From positions 18,704,096-18,768,095 of the forward strand of contig CM019227.1 in assembly GCA_009741485.1 (NCBI GenBank): 64,000 nucleotides of DNA, read 5' to 3'. The translations under genes were made by a program, and so were the position numbers. The stretch comes from Malurus cyaneus samueli (Eukaryota > Chordata > Aves > Passeriformes > Maluridae). Position 1 is the first letter of the stretch. Each line of letters starts with the position of its first letter. Shown here piece after piece: positions 47,460-58,528 of the stretch. A model generated the notes under the pieces. The model was given only the letters and a program-made list of their open reading frames with translations. It had not been told where the DNA came from and did not search any database.

Positions 47460-48010
47460 TCATTCTTTATTTATAACCTAAAGCAGCTGGAAGTTTCCTT
47501 CTGGAGGGAGCGGAGGTCCTGGAGCCGCACTGGCAGGGACGTGGCAGGGTCGGTCCGTGGCTGTCACCACCGGCTGTGAGCTGGCCCCGGGGTCAGCCCT
47601 GCAGCCTGGAGCTGGGCTCTGCTCCCTCTGGCATGGGGAGGGAGCAGAGGAGCAGCTCTGCAGAAGGTCCTGCAGCTCCTCTCAGCCCGCAGCCTCTCTT
47701 GCAAGGAGACACGGCGATCAGGATGGAGACGGGCTCCCCTCCCTTTCTCACCCAGTCCCTTCCTACCCATCCATCTGTTTAAAAATAGCTGCTAGGGGTC
47801 TTTTTAATGCCAAAAGCCTCAGGCTGGTGGTGGGACTGGTTGGGAAGGGAGGGAGCGATGTGCCTGAGTGTGCCCTCAGCTCAATTAACCAGCGCTGTGT
47901 CCAACACCACCTAGCTCCCAGTCCCCCTGCCTGGGCTCAATTAGCTCTCCCTTTAATGAGAGCCTGCCTCTTGCCTTGCTCAGCTAATTAAAGAGCCCAT
48001 GCCAGTAAGC
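47460..48010. promoter_or_regulatory. Candidate enhancer rich in homeodomain-type sites
   Basis: Non-repetitive sequence with clustered TAAT-type motifs: TCAATTAACC (47881-47890), CAATTAG (47938-47944), TTTAATGAG (47952-47960) and TAATTAAA (47985-47992). A MEF2-like TTAAAAATAG lies at 47779-47788. The cluster stands out against the GC-rich surroundings. Function is inferred from motifs only. Confidence 0.35.
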
Positions 48011-48162
48011 CGTGGCACCAGGTTGACGGTGGGGAGTTTTCTGAGCAGGATGTGAAGGGAAGGGGGATCACGCTGGCAGCAGCTGCTTGGCTGGGGGCCC
48101 TGTGGATTCAGCTCACCCCCACCGAGCTACTGGAAATGGAATATCAGGTTTTAAACCCTGGT

Positions 48163-48170
48163 TATAAATA
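48163..48170 (+). promoter_or_regulatory. TATA-like box
   Basis: TATAAATA followed by CAAGCGCGGGAGC, a good core-promoter look-alike about 170 bp after the homeodomain-site cluster. There is no supporting transcript or exon. Confidence 0.15.
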
Positions 48171-48602
48171 CAAGCGCGGGAGCTGATGCAACCCTGGCAG
48201 AGGAGAGCGAGGTGTTTGGAAACAGGAGACTGCTGGCAGGGGAGGCAGAGCTGCCCCAACCCCCACCGGCTGAGAAAGCTGAGGGTCCCTGCCACCCCCT
48301 GCTGCCACCACCGGACTGAGCAGGAGGGACAGCCTGGGCCTTCAGTGAGGGAATTAGGCAGTGTAATTAGTGGGCTCCATTTGCTCTTGGGTCTAACAAG
48401 TTGTTCAGCCTGAATAAATCTCTGGTGAGACCTTAGAGCTTCTCGAAAGGGCTCCAAGGGAGCTGGTGAGGAACGCTGGACAAGGAAAAGGTGCTGGGAG
48501 TGACAGGACGAGTTTCTGGGGCACTTTGGATATCTTGGTCCACCCCGCCAAGAGCACATCTGTGCCGAGGTGGGCCAGAGAGGGGCTGGATGGGGACAGG
48601 GG
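48171..48602. other. Single-copy sequence, no gene seen
   Basis: Nothing recognised between the TATA-like box and the next CR1 fragment. Confidence 0.4.
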
Positions 48603-48722
48603 TTCATAGAACCCCAGAATGGTTTGGGTCGAAAGAGACGTTCAAGACCATCTCGTGTCACCCACCTCCTTGGGCAGGGACACCTTCCACTAGACAGGGT
48701 TGCTCTGAGCCCCGTCACCATG
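48603..48722 (-). mobile_element. CR1 LINE fragment, short 3' end
   Basis: Reverse CR1 tail of about 120 bp: TTCATAGAACCCCAGAATGG, GGCAGGGACACCTTCCACTA and GACAGGGTTGCTCTGAGCCC. It is strongly truncated. Confidence 0.88.
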
Positions 48723-49689
48723 TCCCCATAGGAGTGGTGTTCCATCCCTTGGCTGTTTCAGAACATGCTGACCCCCAGCAGCGCCCATGGGTGCTTTCTG
48801 GCTGAGGTCTGGTGTCAAGAGCTCTGTCTGCAGCTGACTCATCACCTGCAGTGATTTGGGAGTGGAAGTACCAAGCCAAGTCCACCTCTGCTCCCTGGGT
48901 CTGTGGCAGCTCCAAAAATCTTGTTCCCATTAACAGAAAAAACATCCTGCTCTGGGTGGGGCAAACGGGGGTCCCAGTGGTTTAACTGGGGTGAGGCCCT
49001 CACCCTGCAATCTCTCAGCTGGTTCATAGCAATGACTGTAATTTGTTAGGAATAGACCTTTGTTTGGAATTCAGGAAAGAATTTTGCACCTGCTGAGGAA
49101 TATTTCAGGCTGGTATAGAAGAAGCACAGCAAAGACTCTCGAGAATAATAAACTCTGTACTTTCAAAAGAATGTCTTGAGGAGCCTAATGGTTTGATACC
49201 TGTGAAGTTGCCTGCAGGACTTTGCCCCAAGGCATTTATCAGTTGTCAGAGAGTTCTGGGAAGCAGGGGAGGGCAGCGGAGGGAGAATCAAAAGTTTTGG
49301 GTGTGGGGGCTGCTCTTGGCTCTGTGCCCACACCTGCTGTGTTCTGCACCTTTCCATCTCGTCTATTTTCAGTAGTAGGTTTGTTCCTTGCCTGAAGTGA
49401 GAGCATGGCACCAGCCCACGGCTCTGTAGAGGATAAAATGCAACCCCCACTCTGCTCCTGCAGCCTAAGCCCTGCTCCTCACCTTCCAAAGCATCCTGCA
49501 CCTTCAGCCCTAAGCTCTGGGATGCTTTGGGTGGGTTTGGATGCGTCTGCAAGGGGCAGAGCTGCTGCTTCTGAAGCCCCTGGGGAGGGCAAGGAGCTGA
49601 TGAGGAGATGCTGGTGCGTTCTTGCACCCTCCACACCCTCATCTCCTCCGGGGCTGAAGATCCGTGCTGTTACAGGTGAAGTCCGTGCA
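48723..49689. other. Single-copy sequence, no gene seen
   Basis: No exon or repeat was recognised. Confidence 0.4.
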
Positions 49690-50300
49690 GTCACTCCGTG
49701 GTTTAAGCCCAGCTCTGTGCCAATCTCCTCCGAGCCCGGTCGGGGCCGCCTACAACCGCAAGGATGCGGCGATCAGCGGCGAAATCCTTCCCGTGCACCC
49801 GTGTGCGGAGCCCTTTAGATGTCGCACTGGAGCAACGAATCCCCGGAGCCCTCGGCCTCCTCCTCTTCCTCCTGCTGCTGCTCGCCTCCAGCCCAGCCGC
49901 AGGAGACTCCGGGAACTCTGTCTGCTGGCGCCTGGCTCCGGACGAGTCACGGGGAGCCGGGACTGCCACACCGCCTGGCACGGACGGCAGGGGCTGGCAG
50001 CCTCTGCTCCGTGCCTCGAAACAGCCTGGAGATCTTTTGGGATCTCTGGGATCTCATGGGGTCTCCCGAGGTGCTGCCTTGGTGCCGCTTCCCCCACCCG
50101 TGGCGGGGCTCCCGCTGTTCCCCGCTCTCCCGGGAAAGGTATAAATCACTGTCCCTGCAGGAGCCGGCCGGTGTCCGGTTACCCTGGGCTCCGAGGCATC
50201 CTCCTTCGGGGCCGGGGCTGTCTCCTATGCCGACGTTTTGCTCAGGGCTCTTGGCCGGCTTTGGGGAAAATCTCGGTTCACTGGTTGTGACACGGTATGG
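49690..50300. promoter_or_regulatory. CpG-rich island
   Basis: CpG density is much higher than in the neighbouring sequence; for example, eight CpG occur in the 60 bases from 49741. It is not a minisatellite. A TATA-like TATAAAT lies at 50140-50146. It may be a promoter or first-exon region of an unidentified transcript, or an alternative start of the gene spanning the window. Strand and start site cannot be fixed from sequence. Confidence 0.5.
49764..50144 (+). CDS. Candidate ORF or first exon with a signal-peptide-like start
   Basis: A 126-codon frame lies inside the CpG island. The ATG has A at -3. Residues 1-28 are basic and polar, residues 29-41 form a leucine-rich hydrophobic core (GLLLFLLLLLA), and SSPAAG looks like a signal-peptidase site. 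Cys53 and a glycine/proline-rich tail follow. A possible donor, AAAG then GTATAA, occurs at 50139, so this could be a first exon instead of a complete ORF. The leucine stretch comes from a CTC/CTG-rich run, so chance is a real alternative, and overlapping frames on the other strand are also open. I do not recognise the product. Confidence 0.22.
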   Translation: MRRSAAKSFPCTRVRSPLDVALEQRIPGALGLLLFLLLLLASSPAAGDSGNSVCWRLAPDESRGAGTATPPGTDGRGWQPLLRASKQPGDLLGSLGSHGVSRGAALVPLPPPVAGLPLFPALPGKV

Positions 50301-52224
50301 GCAATGTTTTGGGGAACGCTGGGAACTCCTGGGGCAGGAACACACATCTCTTGTTGTTCCATGTCCTGTGAGCTGGTGATCAAGCAGAAATCCAGCTCTG
50401 GGGTGGAATGGATAATTAGAAGAGGTCAAAACAAGCAGTTACCCCTAGTCTGCATCTGCTCCTCTCCCCCAGAGCAGGCTGGTTGTGATATCTGCTGTGT
50501 CTTCTCCCGCTGGGATTTTTGTCCCACTGTTGTGTTAACTCTCAGCGTTCCATTTTCTTGGCCTAATATTTCATTTTCTTGTTCTTTTTGCAGTCTGAGC
50601 CCTAGTCCCTTCTCCCAGTGCCAGCTCTCTGCCCACCCCGGGTCCTGAGCCAGCTCCTGAGTCATGCTGTGCCAGGAGAGGGGAGAGCCCTGCCTGGAGG
50701 AGAAGTTGGAAGCTCCAGGAGGGAATTTGGAGTCTCCAAGAGATGCACAGCCCAGTGTGGCACCTCTTTGAACAGAGCTGTCCAGGTGTAAAGCTTCCTT
50801 GTGCTGGTGCATTAAATTGCATCTCTAGTCCTCTTTGGGGGCCTGTCCAACAGAAGCAGGACAAGTTATGAACCCAAACTCTTGTGCCCAGCTAACCTAT
50901 TTTTGGGCTGGCTTATTTTGTTCCTGCCCTGGCATTTCCAGGATGAGTGACATCAGAGGCTCCAGAGCTGAGCCACTGGAGAGGAAGTGATTTGGTTGTG
51001 GGGCACTTGTGGAAAGATTGGATCATTCAATTCAAAGGTAGAAGATCCTGCTTCTCTGGAGGCAGTTCAAAAAAGCCTGAAATTGCTTCCAAAACTCCAA
51101 TTACCTGACCTTGGGCATGAATGCTATGCCCCCTGCAAGGCACCCCTGGCAGGCTCTCGGGGGGATCTCATCCCAACCAGGATGCAGCTCAGCCCCCAGA
51201 ACATGCTGGGGTGTCCTTTGAGGAGCTGAATCTGGTCCCCCTGACCTGATGGTGGCCCTTGGAGCTCCCTGTTTTGCAGCAGTCCCTGTGCCAGGTGCAT
51301 TGCAGCTTGAACTCCAGCCTTGCAGGTCTGAGCTCTTCCTCCACCTGTGATGCCTTTGTCTCTCCTTGGTTCACGCCAGGAGATGGACACAGGGAAACTG
51401 CTTTCTGGAGGTGTGCAAGGGGCAGGCATTTGACTTTCCCGTGTAGGAAAGATCCTACAGAAAAGCCACTACGGGCATGAGGCATCAGTGCCTGAGTGCT
51501 GACAAATGTGTCATCTGTGAGACAAACTGGCTTCCTGGACCACTGGGATGTCTGCCCTGTGGGCATGGCTAATTCCCCACCAAAGGTCAAATCCTGCTCC
51601 TGCGCCGTGGGATTTCTACCATCCGTTTCAGCAGATAGCAGGTTCTGGGCTGATGTATTTGGGAGAGGGAGGAACAGAATAAGCAAATGTTATTTATGGT
51701 TGTTCTTTGTGTCATTTGCTGCTTGGGAGGAGGGAGCTGTATTGGGTTGCTGGATGGTTCCCAGGGAGAGGGGACCTCCATGGATTTCAGCTTCTTTCCA
51801 CTAGGCTGACTATGATGAAAAGGGAAGGCAGAGGCAAGGAGAGGATGCAGTGCCCTGAGGAATGGTACAACACCTAATGGTGACCAACAGGCTCCCAGGG
51901 CTGGAGCACGATCATTCCCAGAGTTGCTGGATGCTGCTGGGTGCCTGAAGTACCAGCAGCAGGCGGGATGAGGGTGAAACAGGGAAGACATTCTCATTTC
52001 CCTTCCCAGCAGATTGGAGGAACAGAAAGAAGCAGGTTCAGTGCTAGGAATGTGGGAGTACAGATGCCTCTCCCCTCCTTTTCTTTCCCCCTGACTTTAT
52101 AGTGTTTTATGGGGTTTCCCCCAGCCCCTCTGCAGCACCAGGCTCAGTTCACAGGGTGCAGTGTGCGATCCGTGGGAAACGTGGGATGGTGGCAGGAGGG
52201 CAGGGGGAAAGGAATAGGAGGAGA
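50301..52224. other. Single-copy sequence, no gene seen
   Basis: No exon or repeat was recognised. Confidence 0.4.
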
Positions 52225-52480
52225 AGGGTGTCCCCCTGAGCCCCCCTGTGCCGGCGAGTGTGGAGCGAATTCCTGCCGGCTGGGCTCATGTGAGAGCATT
52301 ATCCCCAGGATGAGCTCATGCGCCAGGCGCGCGGGTTATCCGTGCAATTCCGGGCGCTGGGGCACCGCTGGCCGATTCCCTGCAGTTACGTGCAGTTGCC
52401 ATTTCCACGCATTCCTGGGTTAACAGCCGATCGGGTTTCGCTGTTCACAGCCCCATCGAGTGCTCAGGGCCGTAGCTCCC
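52225..52480. promoter_or_regulatory. Small CpG-rich segment
   Basis: A short CpG-enriched stretch with TGCGCCAGGCGCGCGGGTT and CAATTCCGGGCGCTGGGGC. No ORF or splice pattern supports an exon. It could be a minor CpG island or a conserved element. Confidence 0.3.
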
Positions 52481-53959
52481 GATGCTGGTGATGGAGCGAA
52501 ATCACTTGGCTGTCTGGCTCTTGCTTTCCCAAACCTTGCCTTCACCCTTCCTTTTCCTTGATCTCCTCTGGACCCTCCCTCCTCTATCCCATGGCATTGA
52601 CCATGTTGAAGGTTCTCCATGCCCTTCCTCATTTCCAGTTGAGCGTCAGTTTGTGATGCTGGTACAAGTTGGCTGGGACCATGGCTCTGTGGGCTGCTTG
52701 GAGATGTCCCATGCCCTCACTGTTGTGTGGATCAGGCTGGTGTTGTGCCACCACACCCATCAGAACATTTGCTCTGCTCCAGTGGGGTGTCCTGGCAGAA
52801 AAGCAGAGTCTGGAGTGGGGTAGTTCCCCCCTGTCCCTTCGTCTCTGTTTCCTCTGTTTCCTCAGGGAAGGTGGACAGCTGAGGGAGGACACCTGGCTGT
52901 GTTCAGCCAAGAGACTTGCCTCGCTGTTTATCATTCAGTCTCCAGTGGTTCAGTAATGAGACCAGACCTAGGAAGGTGTCTGTGGCTACAGTGGAGGGTC
53001 AGGTCATGTCAACCACTCCACCCAGACCAAGAGAGAGACTGCCGGGCCCTGGGGTGACTGCACCTGGCTGTTGGGCCACCTGGGGCCTTTGACTTGCTCA
53101 GCTTCTGTCTCCTTTCCTGGTGAGGAAGGAGAGGGGGAGCCTGCAGGGCTGTAAGTTTTAGAAAATGGGCTCTTCTAGGTCTGCTGGGTGTCGATGTGCT
53201 GGAGAGGCTCTGGGCTGGTACCAGGCTCAGCTGTGTCCCAGCCCACAGCTCCTTGTGACAGTCACCCCTCAGCTGCAGCCATCCAGGGGAGCCCTCTGGG
53301 GGAGCCCAGCTGAGTGTCCAGAGGGTGAAGCCAGGGCCCCTAGATCAATGTCCATCTCGTTAACACATTGCAGAAGTGGCTGGAGCCTGTTCCTCTGCTT
53401 CCTAAAGTCATCCTGGCTTTGAGAGGGACCATCTGCAAGGAAACTCCTGGCTATGCCGGCATGTGCCCCATGACTTCCAGGGCTGAATTTGCAGGCAGCC
53501 CATAGCACAGATGACCCTGCAAGCCCTGGAGTGACCTTTGAAGCCAGGGCCATGCAGGGAGATCAAGGAGGTGCTGGTGGGGAGATACCACTGCTCAGGT
53601 TTTCCTGATCTCAAGTCAGGGCATGAGGTGGATGTGGAAAGAGCCTGATCACCCAAAATGGGATTCCACCCTCAGTCCAGGGTGGAACTGGCTCATTTTT
53701 TGGGACTCTGCAGGGGAATGCTTGGAAAGAGAGCTGTGGGAGGGCTGGGCTAGGTGGAGACCAGGTTAATTTTCTGCTCTGTTGAACATTGAAGGTGTTG
53801 GCTGAGCCTCGGGGTGGAGGGGACAGGGTGGGGTCATGCAGGTACTCAGCAAGTGTAAATGTTGGTGCTGGCTCTCAGAGTCCTGAGCCCATCCCGTCTT
53901 TGGCTCACTTCTGCAATGGCGGGAACTGTATCCCAGTACTGCAGGGAAGAGCTGCTTTG
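52481..53959. other. Single-copy sequence, no gene seen
   Basis: No exon or repeat was recognised. Confidence 0.4.
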
Positions 53960-54260
53960 GATGCTCTAGCAAGTAGCCTTTTAAAAGAAAAATAATGCAT
54001 GAATCGCCCTTTTCTGGAGACTTCTGTGCTGCCTGTTAGGACGTGAGCAAGAGCCATTTATAACAGCAGCCTCAGAAATAAATCGCTGAAACTGTCTGTG
54101 TGAATGGGGCAGAAGACGAAATTCAGAGACTGGTTTTATTGTTTTTCCATCTTCTGTGCCTTAAAAAGCAAAAGACGGAGTGACGTTAATAGGTATAAAA
54201 CATAGTAATGGCCAAATTTGGAAAAATCTTAAAAAACTGGAACTGGACTCAGCTGTGATC
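53960..54260. promoter_or_regulatory. AT-rich candidate conserved element
   Basis: An AT-richer, non-repetitive island with AATAATGCATGAATCG, CAGAAATAAATCGC, a TGACGTTAAT motif (CRE half-site, 54181-54190) and GGTATAAAACATAG. The change in composition against the GC-rich flank suggests constraint, but this needs an alignment. Confidence 0.3.
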
Positions 54261-56034
54261 ATGACAAACGTGTATGCTGCCTTCTCCCCATGCTGATCCT
54301 GTGCTGTGCAGACACAGGCACTGGTCTCCTGCCCTTCTGGAGATGGGGTTGGGCTGGCTCCTTATTTTAGAAGGTATTTTACATACATGCCAGCAGTGCA
54401 TTGCAGCTTTGCTACTGTTGTTACAAGAACTTTTTTTATTTCCTGCGATTTCTTTCCCCCGTGCAGCCTTAGGATGCTGTGAGTGAAGTTCCCTTTGTGA
54501 ACGTGGGTGTGTGGAGAAAGGGGGAGGGAGAAATGCAAATGGTTGGAGGGGAGATGCTTTCCTGCTTGGGGAGAGGGACCGGGGGAGATGGGGCTTCCGC
54601 ACCAGAACGATGGAGGGGAGCGAGATGGAAAGGAAAGAGCCGAGGATCAAACACATGAGCATGCACCGAGCTATGCTCTTTCAAACCTCCTTGTTCAGCA
54701 GCAGGGAGGTGAAGGGTGTTGACATATTAAGTGGTGGCAATTAGGGTGGGAGTTAACACCTTATTAAGAGGGTCTGGGGGCAGTTGGCACCTCGGAGCCT
54801 CCAGGTCTGCAGGGACACAGCTCGGAGAGACTTGCTCCCGACCTTTGGGGCGGTGCCGGTCGTTTCTGAGATCCACAGAAGAACTCTTCTGGGTTATGGA
54901 TGAGGCAGCAAACCCTGCCCAAGGGCAAAATGGAAGTCTTTGGTAATCAGAGGAGCCAGTCCAGCTCCGGAGCTGTCGCATCACACCCTCCCTCCCACCA
55001 GATCTGTCACTGCAGCTCAGAGCAGGTGCTGCCTCGGCTCAGGTTTTCCATCAGGATTTCCAACACCATTCCCACTTTCGGAAGTGAGGGCTTGATCCTG
55101 TGCCCACGGAAATGTGGGGCTTGGGGTTCCCGGGGGCTGGATGGGGGACCTGGCAGTGTGACCTCTCTTTACCGTGCGTGCCTCCAGCTGGTGACAGAGC
55201 GTGCTGTGCCGGCACCTGCCTGTGCCCCTCTGTCTCAGGGACAGTGGTGTTGGTGTAGAAGCATCAGGCACCTGGGGATGTCCATCCCCCCCGCCCACTG
55301 CTGCTGCTCAAGCCAGGCAAAGGAACTGGCTGGGTTAGGGGTTTTGTGCTCTCAGAACACTTTGCTGCCAGCCTTGCAGGACACTGCTCCCAGCTGATCC
55401 CCAAGTCCTGAGCTTGCTGTGGAGGTGGCAGCCAGGGGGAAGGGCTTATTCCTCAGTGACTGTAAAGGGAGAGGAGTCACCAGCCCATGAAATGCAATAA
55501 ATCACGGCATGTCACACTTTTTATTGTGATTACTGGGATGCGCATCCCTAAGGGCTGTTCATGAGACCCAGCCCCTTGGCATTTACTGGCCTTGATTGTC
55601 CTGGTCCTGATTCATCCCATTTGAGAAATTCCAGGGATGATGTTGGGCTTTCTTGGCTTGTTGCCCTGCTTGGAGGGTGAAACCCTGGCCAGTCTCAGGG
55701 ATGGCAGTGGGATGCCCTTGGAGCCCCTTGGTGTGGAGCAGGACATGGCCCATGTGGCTGGGGATATTCTGGAGCTGGTCTCTCTTCCAGCTAGGTGTGG
55801 TGCAGGAGGAGTTGTACCTACCAGGACATCCCAGGACACGGCAAGGAGATTTGATTTTCCTATGCTGGAGCTGGTTGGCATTCCCAGTTGCAGCTGGGGA
55901 ACGCTCGTCTGACATCCAAGATTGCGCCCAACCCCCTTCCTTGCAGGTCCTTTCCGTGGGTGACTGCGTGGCCTGGGGTGAGGTCAGTTCCTTCTTGGAC
56001 AGCCTGGACGCTGCTCTGCTCCAACCTCTGCTGA
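54261..56034. other. Single-copy sequence, no gene seen
   Basis: No exon or repeat was recognised in these 1.8 kb. Confidence 0.4.
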
Positions 56035-56192
56035 TATCCCTGGAAATGTTCAAAGAACAGGTGGATATGGCATTTGGGGACAAGGTTCAGTGGGGGGTTG
56101 ACAGTGCTTGGTTAGTGGTTGGACTTGAGGATCTTAGAGGGCTTTTCCAACTGTAATGATTCCATGATTCTATGATTCCATGATTCTGTGAT
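56035..56192 (+). mobile_element. CR1 LINE fragment with octamer tail
   Basis: Forward CR1 of the second subfamily: CCTGGAAATGTTCAAAGAAC, TTAGTGGTTGGACTTGAGG and CTTAGAGGGCTTTTCCAAC. It ends in four octamer-like units (ATTCCATG ATTCTATG ATTCCATG ATTCTGTG), the clearest CR1 end in the window. Confidence 0.95.
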
Positions 56193-56768
56193 CTCCACAC
56201 CATCCTCTTTTTCCCAGCTTCCTCCCCTTCTCCCCATGCTTGGGAAGGGGGTGGATTTGCCGGCCACCGTGTGAGCTGTGACCTCACTGCTGTCCCCGTG
56301 GCATGGCAGGGTGATGTCACGGCACTGGCAGTGTGAAGGAGGAGGTGCCTCTGGCAGGTGTGAACACGCAGGAGGGGCTGCAGGGGGGCCGTGGAACTGA
56401 AGCAGTGGGATGGAGCAGTGTCAAAGCCGAGTGGGCGTCAGAGCTGCTCCGCTGTCAGTGTGGTGGCTTTCAGCGTTTGCTTTGATGTGACAGCTGCTCC
56501 CAGAAGCTGGCAGCTCTCCAGGAGCCCAGGCCAGGGCGAGCGCTATGGCTGGTCCTCCGGCAGCGCGCCCTGCCCTTCAGAGAGACAGGCTCTGCGCTGC
56601 GGACAAGAGGCATTTTTGTGGTTCTTGTGGTTCCCTGTGTTTTTTGGGAGAAGGGAAGAGGCGACTGGAGCACAGACTCTGGGCTTGAGCGCCTTCTGGG
56701 TCAGGCGAGAGGCCCCGGGGGGTTTGCAGTGCCTGGCCCAGCACGGTGTCCACAGCCCAGGGTGCCAC
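56193..56768. other. Single-copy sequence, no gene seen
   Basis: No exon or repeat was recognised. Confidence 0.4.
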
Positions 56769-56846
56769 TGCCATGTCCCCAGGGACCACACCCGTGTCCC
56801 CCAGAGCCACACCCATGTCCCCAGGGACTGCACCCATGTCCCCAGC
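56769..56846. repeat. Short tandem repeat, 21-24 bp, about 3.5 copies
   Basis: Imperfect units on CACACCCATGTCCCCAGGGA. Unit length varies and divergence is high. Confidence 0.8.
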
Positions 56847-57989
56847 GCTGCTGGCTGAGGGGGAAGTGTGTGTTCCCCATTGCCACGTCCCCCAGCTCCT
56901 GTGCTCGCTGTGCCCACCCTGTGAGCAGTGGCACGGGGTGATGGCCCCTGTCCTGCCTGCTGGGCTGGGGCAATAGCCCCGGGTAGCCCAGGCCATCCAG
57001 GCTTTGCTGTGGCAAACCGGGATTTCCATGTCTGCTGCTTTGGCACGGGGCTGTGTGAAGGCATCTTTTACCCTGACAGCAAACCCATGGTGACAGCTAC
57101 CGCGAGGAGTGAGATTAAAACCAGATGCACCCCTCTCTCTCAAATGCCAGCAAAGCCAGAAACAGCCCTCTGGGGATGGATAGTCTGGGAAGGGCTTAGA
57201 TGTGCTGCCTTGGCCCGGCTTGGCCTCGGAGCCCGGGACACGCTCAGCCCCAGGCCAGGGGTGCCCAGCTGGGGCTGCCATGCGGGAATGGGCACCGAGG
57301 GGCCCTCGGCCGAGAGGCAGCGCAGCCCGGAGCATGCGCGGCCATGGCTAACGAGAAAAGACGTCGTTAATTAGAACAAGGCAGTGCGTCTATGTGTGGC
57401 GCCGGCTTTGAAAGGGGTTTGCGTGTTGTCTTTGTTAGGGGTGTGAGAATGCGGCTCACTCGCTTTTTCTTTCCGAACAAATTAAGGACACATTTCACCC
57501 ATCAGGAGATGAAATAAAATACGAGCAGGGAGGGAGCGTGCCTGGCGAGCTCCCTGTGCCCGTCTGGCTGCCTCTGCCCCACGCTTGGCCGGCCCTGTGG
57601 CATTTAGGTGCTGCTGGGCTCTTCCCTGCCATCATGGGCCACACGATCTCCCCAGCTCACCTAGGAGGACAAGGTGCAGGCTTGGCAGGGTGGAGATGCT
57701 CCTGGCAGGAGCAGCTGGTGGGACCTGAAGCACTGAGGATGCTCTGGCCTTGTGGCAGGCTGAGATCTGTACCGTGCTGGGATTCCTCTTCTCAGTGCTG
57801 TCTGTAGGGATGACGTTCCTTAAATTATTTTTAAATTTTCTTTTCCTGCTGATGCGCTTTATCTACCCAGAAAAACACCATTGTGGGGCCTGGAGTGGAG
57901 GGTGAGGTGTGGGCTGGAGGAAGAGACAGGGAATAAAATAAAGCTGTGAATAGTTGCGATGCTGGTGCTCTGCAGTCAGTGGTTCCCTG
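56847..57989. other. Single-copy sequence containing a candidate element
   Basis: No exon found. A possible regulatory element at 57200-57540 is listed separately. The remainder shows nothing recognisable. Confidence 0.4.
57200..57540. promoter_or_regulatory. CpG-containing candidate conserved element
   Basis: It contains GCATGCGC (57332-57339, NRF1-like), GACGTCG (57360-57366, CRE-like), TTAATTAG (57367-57374, homeodomain-type) and an AT-rich end with GATGAAATAAAATACGAG. The mix of CpG-rich and AT-rich sequence with several well-formed motifs suggests an enhancer or promoter. This is motif-based inference. Confidence 0.35.
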
Positions 57990-58397
57990 GGCCACAAAGA
58001 GCCCCGCTGCTCTGGAGCCAGGCTGGGAGAGCTGGGGGTGCTCACCTGGAGAAGAGAAGGCTCCAGGGAGAGATCAGTGCCCCTTCCAGAGCCTAGAGGG
58101 GCTCCAGGAGAGCTGGAGAGGGACTGGGGACAGGGGGAAATGGTTTCCTACTGCCAAAGGGCAGGGATAGATGGGGTATTGGGAAGGAATTGTTCCCTGG
58201 GACGGTGGGGAGGCCCTGGCACAGGGTGCCCAGAGAAGCTGTGGCTGCCCCTGGATCCCTGAAAGTGCCCAAGGCCAGGCTGGACAGCACGTGGAGCAGC
58301 CTGGGATAGGGGAAGGTGTTCCTGCTGAGGGCAGGAGGTGGAACAAGATGATCTTTTAGTTCCCTTTTAACCCAAACCATTTTGGGATTCTGTGAAA
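57990..58397 (+). mobile_element. CR1 LINE fragment
   Basis: Forward CR1 of about 0.4 kb with CTCTGGAGCCAGGCTGGGAG, GGGGCTCCAGGAGAGCTGG, GGAAGGAATTGTTCCCTGGG and GCCCTGGCACAGGGTGCCC. The tail is CATTTTGGGATTCTGTGA. Confidence 0.93.
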
Positions 58398-58460
58398 TTG
58401 TCACAGACAGCTGCCAGTCCTGGCTCTGTGGGAAGCTGGGAGCCGGCAGTGCTGCCCTGG

Positions 58461-58528
58461 GCACCAGGGCTGGGCTGGGCTGGGCAGGGATGTGCTGGGC
58501 ACCAGGGCTGGGCAGGGATGTGCTGGGC
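58461..58528. repeat. Short duplication of a 28 bp unit
   Basis: Two copies of CACCAGGGCTGGGCAGGGAT plus GTGCTGGG. The first also has extra GCTGG pentamers. Confidence 0.85.

Noticed and set aside
57343..57369. Nine-codon ORF with a strong start context (MANEKRRR then stop)
   Set aside because: Too short to judge; it sits in a motif-rich candidate element and may be coincidence.
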